This document shows, one piece after another, positions 1-5,980 of a DNA stretch of 12,616 nucleotides (its first letter is position 1; each line of letters opens with the position of its first letter). The DNA comes from Paracoccaceae bacterium (GTDB lineage: Bacteria > Pseudomonadota > Alphaproteobacteria > Rhodobacterales > Rhodobacteraceae), in contig SKNG01000479.1 in NCBI GenBank assembly GCA_007120685.1, positions 1 through 12,616 of the forward strand, written 5' to 3'. Position numbers and translations under genes: made by a program. The notes beneath the pieces were generated by a model. The model was not told where the DNA came from and searched no databases. It saw nothing but the letters and a program-made list of their open reading frames with translations.

Positions 1-66
1 GGTCGCGGCGCCGAAGCCGCCGGTGCAATGTCAATCCGGTCCATTGCCCTTGCCGCCGCGGGGTAA
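1..66 (+). CDS. Possible C-terminal tail of an upstream gene (partial)
   Basis: The reading frame starting at base 1 stays open for 21 codons and ends at a TAA at 64-66. The tail is rich in Ala and Gly and I do not recognise a family. Support is indirect: the stop lies directly against a double palindrome whose plus-strand side ends in TTTTCCC, as expected of a terminator behind a plus-strand gene. Another frame is also open across this stretch and beyond it, so the assignment is weak. The sequence to the left of the window would settle it. Confidence 0.3.
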   Translation, partial: GRGAEAAGAMSIRSIALAAAG

Positions 67-116
67 CGCGCCTTCGAAGGCGCGTGTGAACGGGCTTTCG
101 AAAGCCCGTTTTCCCT
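63..116. repeat. Double-palindrome intergenic element, copy 1
   Basis: Two perfect 20-base palindromes stand in tandem: ACGCGCCTTCGAAGGCGCGT at 66-85 and ACGGGCTTTCGAAAGCCCGT at 90-109, separated by 4 bases. Each can fold as an 8-bp stem with a UCGA loop. The second is followed on the plus strand by TTTTCCC, which suggests a factor-independent terminator in that direction. On the minus strand the outer side reads GTTACCCC and lacks a T run. The same element recurs at 4673-4727 with identical palindromes and a different 4-base spacer. Confidence 0.8.
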
Positions 117-215
117 CGCGTTGCCAAACCCTTCAAACCCGAGCCGCATCGGCGTGTCCGTAGGCGCCGGAAAGTCGATCCCATCCCGGATCGGTTCACC
201 TCGCCAAAGGTTGTG

Positions 216-227
216 CCCCCCCCCCCC
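216..227. repeat. Homopolymer run of 12 C
   Basis: Twelve consecutive C residues lie in the spacer 98 bases upstream of the DUF4453 gene start. The rest of the 110-325 spacer shows no gene I can support. Runs of this length are prone to slippage and to sequencing error. The location upstream of a gene for a secreted protein would allow an effect on expression, but nothing here shows that. Confidence 0.9.
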
Positions 228-278
228 GGCTCGCGGCAGGACCGTTGATTCGGCGCCGGAAACAGGCAGTCTAGTGGC

Positions 279-292
279 ATCGGCGCGCCGAT
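279..292. other. 14-base perfect palindrome upstream of the DUF4453 gene
   Basis: ATCGGCGCGCCGAT is a perfect palindrome that ends 33 bases before the ATG at 326. It sits where an operator or a 5' UTR hairpin could act. A loose -35-like TTGATT lies at 245-250 without a convincing -10 partner. In DNA this rich in G and C a palindrome of this length may be chance, so the regulatory reading is only a possibility. Confidence 0.25.
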
Positions 293-325
293 TTGCGCGA
301 CCGATTCGCCAGATGGGAGCGCGTG

Positions 326-925
326 ATGCCGTCCTTGCTTTCCGGTTTTCGTCTTTTCACCCTGCCCGCCGCCGCGCTGGCCGCCACCCTGGCCGTCACC
401 GCCCCGGCGCCGGTGCAGGCCTCGTCCTGCGAGCACATGTGGTTCCTGCGCAACCTGATCGCACACCGGGCCGGCCATTGCTTTGTCAGCGCGCTGGGCC
501 GCGCGGTTTTCGGCAACGAAGGCTGCGTGCCGGGCGTGCAGGTGCCTGACGCGGACGCGGCGCGGATGCAGGCCATCCTGGCCGTCGAGCGCGGCTTCGG
601 CTGCCGGGTGGATGTCACGCAATCCACACTGGGCGACCCGGTGGCGGAATGGGACTGGCGGGTGATCGACCTGATCCCGGTGCCAAGCGGCTTCGAGAGC
701 GGCTGTTTCGGTTACCGCCTTTCGCCTTTCGACCTGCGCGCCGCGCCGCGTGCCGATTCGCCGGTCGTGGGCATGGTGATGAAGGGCGACAGCATCGGCT
801 TCAACTACGAGGACGAGGGCGACTGGATGTTCCTGCTCACCGATGCCGAAGAGGGCTTCATGGGCTGGGCACCCGTGGATGCGATGCCCTATGACGAGGA
901 TACCTGCGACGGCTGGGCGGGCTGA
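326..925 (+). CDS. Secreted DUF4453/YARHG-like protein with C-terminal SH3-like region
   Basis: 199 residues. I chose the ATG at 326 because GGGAG lies 6 bases upstream and because the protein then starts with a classic signal peptide: hydrophobic stretch at about residues 9-30 and a likely cleavage after the VQA at 30-32. A further 11 codons could be read from a TTG at 293, but that would bury the signal peptide. The mature protein opens with C-E-H-M-W-F-L-R-N-L-I, Cys52 and Cys67, the pattern of DUF4453/YARHG-type domains common in Rhodobacteraceae. Residues 125-190 resemble a bacterial SH3 domain (Leu-Arg-Ala-Ala-Pro near 137-141, G-D near 154, W at 181). Six mature cysteines (35, 52, 67, 93, 127, 194) suit disulfides in the periplasm. 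Role unknown; wall or protein binding is an inference from the SH3-like fold. The gene is 99 bases before the antiporter and may be separately transcribed. Confidence 0.75.
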   Translation: MPSLLSGFRLFTLPAAALAATLAVTAPAPVQASSCEHMWFLRNLIAHRAGHCFVSALGRAVFGNEGCVPGVQVPDADAARMQAILAVERGFGCRVDVTQSTLGDPVAEWDWRVIDLIPVPSGFESGCFGYRLSPFDLRAAPRADSPVVGMVMKGDSIGFNYEDEGDWMFLLTDAEEGFMGWAPVDAMPYDEDTCDGWAG

Positions 926-1024
926 AGCCGATCCGGGGGTGGCGGGCGGCGCTACTATGGCCTGCCCCGCCGCATCGGGGTATCAGGGGTCGTAACCCAC
1001 GAACAGGAAAGAGGCCCCGCCGCG

Positions 1025-2710
1025 ATGGACGCCAATTTCGCATCGATCTTCTATGAAATCGCGCTCCTGGTGCTGCTGGCCGCCGGGGTCGGGTTCATTG
1101 GCCTGATGTTGCGCCAGCCGCTGGTGGTGGCCTTCATCGCCGTGGGGGTGATGGCCGGGCCGGATGCGCTGGGCCTGGTCTCCTCGGTCGAGTTCATCGA
1201 GACGCTGAGCCAGATCTCCATTGCCGTGCTGCTGTTCCTTGTGGGGCTGAAGCTGGACGTGTCACTGGTGCGCAACCTGGGCCGCGTGGCGGTGGCCACC
1301 GGTCTGGGGCAGGTCACCTTTACCGCCTTCTTCGGCTTCCTGATCTGCCTGGCGCTGGGGATCGACTGGCTGACGTCGCTCTACATCTCGGTCGCGCTGA
1401 CCTTTTCCTCCACCATCATCATCGTCAAGCTGCTGTCGGACAAGCAGGAGATCGGCGCGCTGCATGGCAAGATCGCGCTGGGTTTCCTGATCGTGCAGGA
1501 CATCTTCGTGGTGCTGGCCATGGTCACGCTCTCGGCCATCGGCGTGGGGCTGGGCGAGGATACGGGCGGCGCCTGGGAGGTCGCGCAGGTCTTCATCGGC
1601 GGTGCCGCGATGGTCGGCGCGGTGGTGCTGTTTATCCGCTATGCCGCCGACCCGCTTCTGTCGCGCATCGCCCGCTCGCCGGAACTGATGGTGATCTTCG
1701 CGGTGGGCTGGGCGGCCTCTCTGGCGGCGCTGGGCGACTTCCTGGGCTTCGGCAAGGAACTGGGCGGGCTGCTGGCCGGGGTCTCGCTGGCCTCGACCGA
1801 GTTCCGCGAGGCGATCAGCTCGCGCCTTGCCAGCTTGCGCGACTTCCTGCTGCTCTTTTTCTTCATCAACCTCGGCGCCGCGCTGCAGCTTTCCACGCTG
1901 GGCGACCAGATCGGCCCGGCCATCGTGCTGTCTCTGTTCGTGCTGATCGGCAACCCGTTGATAGTGCTGGCAATCATGGGTTTCATGGGCTACCGCAAGC
2001 GCACCGGCTTCCTGGCCGGGCTGACCGTGGCGCAGATCTCGGAATTCTCGCTCATCTTCATGGCGATGGGCATCACCATCGGCCATGTCGGCGGCGAGGC
2101 GATGGGGCTGGTGACGCTGGTGGGCCTGGTGACCATCGCGCTCTCGGTCTACATGATCACCTGGTCGCACAAGCTTTACGAGATCTGCGAGCCCTTCCTC
2201 GGCATCTTCGAACGCCGCCGCGCGCATCGCGAGGCCGACGATACCGAAGGCGCGGCCGAGGCGCGCGGGCATGACTTCATCGTCTTCGGGCTGGGCCGTT
2301 ATGGCTGCCGCATCGGTGCGCGGCTGCAGGAACAGGGCTACCGGGTACTGGGCATCGATTTCGACCCCGAGGCGCTGACAAACTGGCGCCGGATGGGGCT
2401 GGACGCTGCCTATGGCGATGCCACCGACCCGGAATTCATCGCCCATATGGATCTGGCCGCCGTGCGCGCCGTCGTCTCGGCCGTGCCGCGCGAACGCGGT
2501 GCGCTGACCGAGGCCGACCCGCAACTGGCGCTGCTGCACGGGCTGCATTCGGCGAATTACCGGGGCAAGGTGTTCCTGTCGGTACAGAAGATGGCCGATG
2601 CCGAAAGCCTGCTGGAACAGGGCGCCAGCGTGGTGCTGAAGCCTTTCGACGATGCCGCCGATTACGCGGTCCGGCAATTGACCCAGGCGGCAGAAAAGGC
2701 CGAGGCCTGA
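1025..2710 (+). CDS. CPA2/Kef-type cation:proton antiporter with RCK_N domain
   Basis: 561 residues in the inner membrane. Residues 8-385 form a run of hydrophobic helices typical of the Na+/H+ exchanger (monovalent cation:proton antiporter-2) fold, including the F-L-I-V-Q-D-I motif with Gln158 and Asp159 that is conserved in Kef proteins. Residues 415-540 are a Rossmann RCK_N (TrkA-N) domain: G-L-G-R-Y-G at 422-427 and the acidic end of strand two at Asp445/Asp447 predict NAD(H) or nucleotide binding. Family members move K+ or Na+ out in exchange for protons and are gated by the RCK domain. No RCK_C domain follows and no KefF/KefG-like accessory gene is seen nearby, so glutathione gating cannot be assumed. 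AGGAAAGAGG at 1005-1014 is a good ribosome binding site. The gene lies 67 bases before an SLC13-type permease and probably shares its transcript. Confidence 0.85.
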   Translation: MDANFASIFYEIALLVLLAAGVGFIGLMLRQPLVVAFIAVGVMAGPDALGLVSSVEFIETLSQISIAVLLFLVGLKLDVSLVRNLGRVAVATGLGQVTFTAFFGFLICLALGIDWLTSLYISVALTFSSTIIIVKLLSDKQEIGALHGKIALGFLIVQDIFVVLAMVTLSAIGVGLGEDTGGAWEVAQVFIGGAAMVGAVVLFIRYAADPLLSRIARSPELMVIFAVGWAASLAALGDFLGFGKELGGLLAGVSLASTEFREAISSRLASLRDFLLLFFFINLGAALQLSTLGDQIGPAIVLSLFVLIGNPLIVLAIMGFMGYRKRTGFLAGLTVAQISEFSLIFMAMGITIGHVGGEAMGLVTLVGLVTIALSVYMITWSHKLYEICEPFLGIFERRRAHREADDTEGAAEARGHDFIVFGLGRYGCRIGARLQEQGYRVLGIDFDPEALTNWRRMGLDAAYGDATDPEFIAHMDLAAVRAVVSAVPRERGALTEADPQLALLHGLHSANYRGKVFLSVQKMADAESLLEQGASVVLKPFDDAADYAVRQLTQAAEKAEA

Positions 2711-2718
2711 GGAAAGCC

Positions 2719-2805
2719 ATGACCGACCCTGACGAACGCCGGCCCGGATTCGGTCAGCCGAGCACGGGGCACGCGCGATGGTCTCGCCCCTTGCCATGGT
2801 GCTGA
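2719..2805 (+). CDS. Possible 28-residue leader or coupling ORF
   Basis: An ATG at 2719 follows TGAGGAAAG, a well-placed ribosome binding site that also contains the stop of the antiporter gene. The 28-codon frame (start M-T-D-P-D-E-R-R, hydrophilic, ending W-C) stops at 2803-2805, overlapping the first 28 bases of the permease gene in another frame. The permease ATG at 2778 has only a weak upstream GGGG. Translation of this short ORF could therefore deliver ribosomes to the permease start. No family is recognised, and a chance ORF is equally possible. Confidence 0.25.
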   Translation: MTDPDERRPGFGQPSTGHARWSRPLPWC

Positions 2806-4601
2806 TGCTGCTGGCCGCCGCGGTGGTGATGTTCGCCTGGGGGCGGCCGCGCATGGATGTGGTGGCGGTGATGATGATGGTCGCCCTGCCCGCCACCGGG
2901 GTGATCTCCATGTCCGAGGCGCTTGTTGGCCTGTCGGACCCCAATATCGTGCTGATCGCCGCCCTTTTCGTCATCGGCGAGGCGCTGGTGCGCACCGGCG
3001 TCGCGCAGCGGCTGGGCGACTGGCTGACCGCCCGCGCCGGCGCCAGCGAGGTGAAGCTTATCTTCCTGCTGATGGTAATCGTCGCCGGCGTCGGTTCCTT
3101 CATGTCCTCCACCGGGGTGGTGGCGATCTTCATCCCCATCGTGCTGCGCATCGCACGCAAGGCCAGCCTGCCGGCCGGGCGGCTGATGATGCCCTTGTCC
3201 ATCGCCGCGCTGATCAGCGGCATGATGACGCTGGTTGCCACCGCGCCCAACCTGGTGGTGCATTCCGAACTGATGCGCCAGGGGCACGAAGGTTTCGGCT
3301 TCTTCGCCTTCACGCCCTTTGGCGTGCCGGTGCTGGTGCTGGCGATCCTCTACATGATGCTGGCGCGCCGCTTCCTGGCCCCCGGCCCCGCCCCCGCCCT
3401 GCCCGAACGCGCCGCACTGGCCAACTGGGTCGATGACTACGACCTTGCGGGCCGTGAACACCGGCTGTGGCTGCGCCCGGGCTCGCCCCTGGCCGGCAAG
3501 CGGCTGGATGCGCTGGACCTGCGCGCCAGCGCAGGGATCAACATCGTCGCCATCGAACGCGGCAGTCGCTATCGCCGCCAGCTGATCCACCCGCGCGCCG
3601 AGACGGTGCTGGAACCCGGCGACACGCTGCTGATCGACCAGCGGGCGGGGGGCTATGACCTGGATGCCTTTGCTCAGGCGAACGATCTGGCCGCGCTGCC
3701 CGTCTCCGGCCGCTGGTTCACCGATACCGCGCAGGAGATCGGCATGGCGCAGGTGATCGTGCCGCCGAGTTCGCGGCTGATCGGGCAGACGGTGATGGGG
3801 GCGCGGTTCCGTTCGGTGCATGATCTGTCGGTGATCGGCCTGAAACACGGCACCAAGCCGGTGCCGGGCGGGGTGCTGGACGAGCCCTTGCGCGCCGGCG
3901 ACACGCTGCTGACAGTGGGGCCGTGGCGGGCGATCCGCAAGCTGGCGGACCAGCGCCGCGATCTGGTGCTGCTGGACCTGCCCGCCGAATCGGACGAGGC
4001 CGTGCCCGCCCGCCACCGCGCACCGCTGGCCGTGGGGGTGCTGGCACTGGTAGTGGTGCTGATGGTCTGGGGGGTGGTGCCGAATGTGCAGGCGGCGCTT
4101 TTCGGCTGCCTGCTCTTGGGGCTTTTCCGCTGCATCGACACGGCCGGCGCCTACAAGTCGATCCACTGGCAAAGCCTGATCCTGATCGTCGGCATGATGC
4201 CCTTTTCGCTGGCGCTGCAACGCACCGGCGGGGTGGATCTGGCCGCGCAGGGGCTCTTGGATCTGATGGGCGATGCCAACCCCCGGCTGGTGCTGGCGGC
4301 GGTCTTTGCGGTGACGGCGGGGCTGAGTCTGTTCATCTCCAACACCGCCACTGCCGTCCTGATGGCGCCGGTGGCGCTGGCGCTGGCCGCCGCCCTTGGC
4401 GCCTCGCCCTACCCTTTCGCGATGACCGTGGCGCTGGCGGCCTCGGCGGCTTTCATGACACCCGTGGCCTCGCCGGTGAACACACTGGTGGTGGGACCGG
4501 GGAATTACCGCTTTGTCGATTTCCTGCGCATCGGCGCGCCCTTTACGGCGATCTGCGGCGCGGCGGTGGTGGGGCTGGTGCCACTGGTGCTGCCGTTCTG
4601 A
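2778..4601 (+). CDS. SLC13-family permease with two central RCK_C (TrkA-C) domains
   Basis: 607 residues in the inner membrane. Hydrophobic helices cover residues 4-200 and 415-607, and a soluble insert lies between. The insert holds two RCK_C modules, about 228-288 and 320-382, each with the G-(S/x)-x-L-x-G/I-x-x-x-L start and the E-P-G-D-T-L-L / R-A-G-D-T-L-L end. The C-terminal half has the family's S-N-T signature (521-523) followed by a P-V-A-S-P-V-N-T reentrant segment. The N-terminal half has S-S-T at 110-112 instead. The family includes sodium-dependent carboxylate and sulfate carriers; RCK_C-bearing members are often annotated as sulfate or anion permeases, but substrate cannot be read from the sequence. 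The start at 2778 gives a normal N-terminal helix but has a poor ribosome binding site. The gene follows the antiporter by 67 bases and ends before a terminator-like repeat. Confidence 0.85.
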   Translation: MVSPLAMVLMLLAAAVVMFAWGRPRMDVVAVMMMVALPATGVISMSEALVGLSDPNIVLIAALFVIGEALVRTGVAQRLGDWLTARAGASEVKLIFLLMVIVAGVGSFMSSTGVVAIFIPIVLRIARKASLPAGRLMMPLSIAALISGMMTLVATAPNLVVHSELMRQGHEGFGFFAFTPFGVPVLVLAILYMMLARRFLAPGPAPALPERAALANWVDDYDLAGREHRLWLRPGSPLAGKRLDALDLRASAGINIVAIERGSRYRRQLIHPRAETVLEPGDTLLIDQRAGGYDLDAFAQANDLAALPVSGRWFTDTAQEIGMAQVIVPPSSRLIGQTVMGARFRSVHDLSVIGLKHGTKPVPGGVLDEPLRAGDTLLTVGPWRAIRKLADQRRDLVLLDLPAESDEAVPARHRAPLAVGVLALVVVLMVWGVVPNVQAALFGCLLLGLFRCIDTAGAYKSIHWQSLILIVGMMPFSLALQRTGGVDLAAQGLLDLMGDANPRLVLAAVFAVTAGLSLFISNTATAVLMAPVALALAAALGASPYPFAMTVALAASAAFMTPVASPVNTLVVGPGNYRFVDFLRIGAPFTAICGAAVVGLVPLVLPF

Positions 4602-4672
4602 AGCGGCGCGTTGGCTTTCTTTCCCGCGCCGTCTTTTCTGTCGCTCATCCGATAGGCGCGTCGGCTGCCGCA

Positions 4673-4727
4673 GGGAAAACGCGCCTTCGAAGGCGCGTGC
4701 TGACGGGCTTTCGAAAGCCCGTTTCCC
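4673..4727. terminator. Double-palindrome element, copy 2; likely two-way terminator
   Basis: This copy has the same two 20-base palindromes as the element near base 66, here at 4679-4698 and 4703-4722, separated by GCTG. The whole is bracketed by GGGAAAA on the left and TTTCCC on the right, so on either strand the last hairpin is followed by TTT(T)CCC. It lies in the 159-base gap between the 3' ends of the plus-strand permease and the minus-strand holin gene, exactly where a bidirectional terminator would be useful. The remainder of 4602-4760 shows nothing else beyond a short 6-bp inverted repeat (4745-4763) overlapping the holin stop. Confidence 0.7.
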
Positions 4728-4760
4728 GGCAGATCCCGAGGGCTTGAAACGCAAACGGTT

Positions 4761-5318
4761 TCAGGGCTCGCGGTTGGCCATGGCGGGGTCGGCGCGCGCG
4801 GCCTGCCATTCGGTCAGCGCCGGGTTGGCGGCTTCGACGGGGGGCGGCGGGGCGTCCGTTGCGCCGCGTGCCGATGACGCGGTGGGCTCTGGTGGCATCA
4901 GCGGGCGATGCGCGCGCAGGTGATGGGCCTCGCGCGCGCCGAAATAGAAGGCCACCACCGCGCCCAGCAGCCACCACAGCGGCTCCGGCACGGCATGCAG
5001 CGCCTGCATCCGTTCCGAAAACCCGGGCGGATCGACCATTGCATAGGTGAACAGGCCCAGCGTGCCCACCGCCAGTATCGGGCGTGGCAGCCGGTTCAGC
5101 CCGTTCACGAAAGCATCGAACCGCCCCACCCGCGCATGGGCGAATTCCGCCGCGTGGCTGGCATGCACGGCCAGATAGGCGTCATGGCCCAGCTCCATCC
5201 GACGGGTGGCATGGGGGTGAAAGGCGCCCGCAACGCCACTCACCGCCTGCCCCAGCGCCTGCGCGCCCGTCGCCCCCTGGCCGAAAAGCAGCCGCATTGC
5301 CGAACGCATCAGCCCCAT
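4761..5318 (-). CDS. GTA-type holin (3TM-type holin family)
   Basis: 185 residues. It resembles the holin of Rhodobacterales gene transfer agents: an N-terminal stretch M-R-L-L-F-G-Q, an amphipathic region with several His at 34-62, then two clear membrane segments at about 79-95 and 113-128 separated by a D-P-P-G-F turn. A Pro/Ala-rich hydrophilic tail fills 140-185. Holins of this group permeabilise the inner membrane so that the endolysin reaches peptidoglycan and particles are released. The ATG at 5318 overlaps the endolysin end by 10 bases. A second in-frame ATG at 5309 (Met4) forms a TGATG stop/start overlap, so either may be used. A weak GGTGG precedes the first start. It is the last gene of the minus-strand run. 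Identification rests on pattern memory of the family and on the adjacent endolysin. Confidence 0.75.
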   Translation of the reverse strand: MGLMRSAMRLLFGQGATGAQALGQAVSGVAGAFHPHATRRMELGHDAYLAVHASHAAEFAHARVGRFDAFVNGLNRLPRPILAVGTLGLFTYAMVDPPGFSERMQALHAVPEPLWWLLGAVVAFYFGAREAHHLRAHRPLMPPEPTASSARGATDAPPPPVEAANPALTEWQAARADPAMANREP

Positions 5319-5920
5319 GACGCCACCCGCGCGCGATGTTCGGCATCCGAAAGATGGAAGCGCGGCGCGATGAATTCCTCGGCGCGGGCGATCCAGCCGC
5401 CCTTGCCGCCGTCGCGCCGGCGGGCGTATTTGCGGCTGGCGGGGCGGCGGTCGGCAAGCGCGTAATAGTATTCGCGCCGGGCGATGCCATAGGCGCAGGC
5501 GATATGGTCCGGCGCGGCCTCGGCGGCGGCCTGGGCGGCGCGGATGGTCTGCGGGCCGATCACGGCATCGACGGCCAGATCATGACCCATGTCATTAAGC
5601 AGCCGCTGCAGGATACGCACCGCATTGGCGCCCGCGTTGACATACATGTCGAAAACCGACGGCTGCAGCACCTCGGGCAGCGCGCTGATACGGGGCCGCG
5701 CCCAGTAATGGGTGATGAAGATCTCGATGGCCTGTTCGCGGGTCAGCGCGCGCACGTCGCTTGCGTCAATCTGCCCGTCGCCGGTCAGGTCCAGCCCCAG
5801 TCGACGCATGGTGTGGATGGTGACGCCAAAGTTGGTCGCCCCGCCCGGGTCATCGGGGTCGTCCACGAAGCCACCCTCGCGGGCGACGATTTCCTCGGCC
5901 AGTTGCCGCACGCTTCGCAT
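5309..5920 (-). CDS. GTA-type endolysin, holin-associated N-acetylmuramidase (GH108)
   Basis: 203 residues. The N-terminal half carries the GH108 signature A-R-E-G-G-F at 13-18, with Glu15 the expected catalytic acid, followed by D-P-D-D-P-G-G-A-T-N-F-G-V-T at 21-34. The C-terminal half, about 88-190, matches the predicted peptidoglycan-binding domain of this family (F-D-M-Y-V-N-A-G at 90-97, V-I-G-P-Q-T at 120-125). The enzyme would cleave the glycan backbone of peptidoglycan once the holin opens the membrane, as in GTA-mediated lysis. No signal peptide is seen, consistent with holin-dependent release. Residues 44-55 (D-L-T-G-D-G-Q-I-D-A-S-D) look like an EF-hand or dockerin calcium loop. 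GGAGAGG just before the ATG at 5920 supports the start. The stop overlaps the holin start. It lies 60 bases after ccmE. Confidence 0.85.
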   Translation of the reverse strand: MRSVRQLAEEIVAREGGFVDDPDDPGGATNFGVTIHTMRRLGLDLTGDGQIDASDVRALTREQAIEIFITHYWARPRISALPEVLQPSVFDMYVNAGANAVRILQRLLNDMGHDLAVDAVIGPQTIRAAQAAAEAAPDHIACAYGIARREYYYALADRRPASRKYARRRDGGKGGWIARAEEFIAPRFHLSDAEHRARVASWG

Positions 5921-5980
5921 CCTGCCTCTCCGCTTGCTGGGAAGGGCGGCAGGATGGGCAGGCGGCGGTTAAGGTTGCGG

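Noticed and set aside
163..262. 11-base direct repeat GGCGCCGGAAA at 163-173 and 252-262
   Set aside because: Two short GC-rich copies with no matching flanks or spacing logic; chance is likely.
293..325. Eleven-codon N-terminal extension of the DUF4453 protein from a TTG
   Set aside because: The ATG at 326 has a ribosome site at the right distance and puts the signal peptide at the N-terminus.
121..549. 142-codon plus-strand frame over the C run and the start of the DUF4453 gene
   Set aside because: It overlaps the signal peptide region of the better-supported gene in another frame, begins at TTG, and its product is Arg/Pro-rich without a motif.
1262..3313. 683-codon open frame on the minus strand across the antiporter and permease
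   Set aside because: It spans two clear plus-strand genes and their gap, has low-complexity His/Arg/Gln-rich content and no recognisable domain.
2754..4754. 666-codon open frame on the minus strand across the permease
   Set aside because: Antisense to the SLC13 gene and running through the terminator-like repeat; composition is that of a shadow frame.
5921..5953. CCTGCC/GGCAGG inverted repeat in the ccmE-endolysin gap
   Set aside because: Six-base arms with a 21-base loop, one arm overlapping the ribosome site; expected by chance at this base composition.
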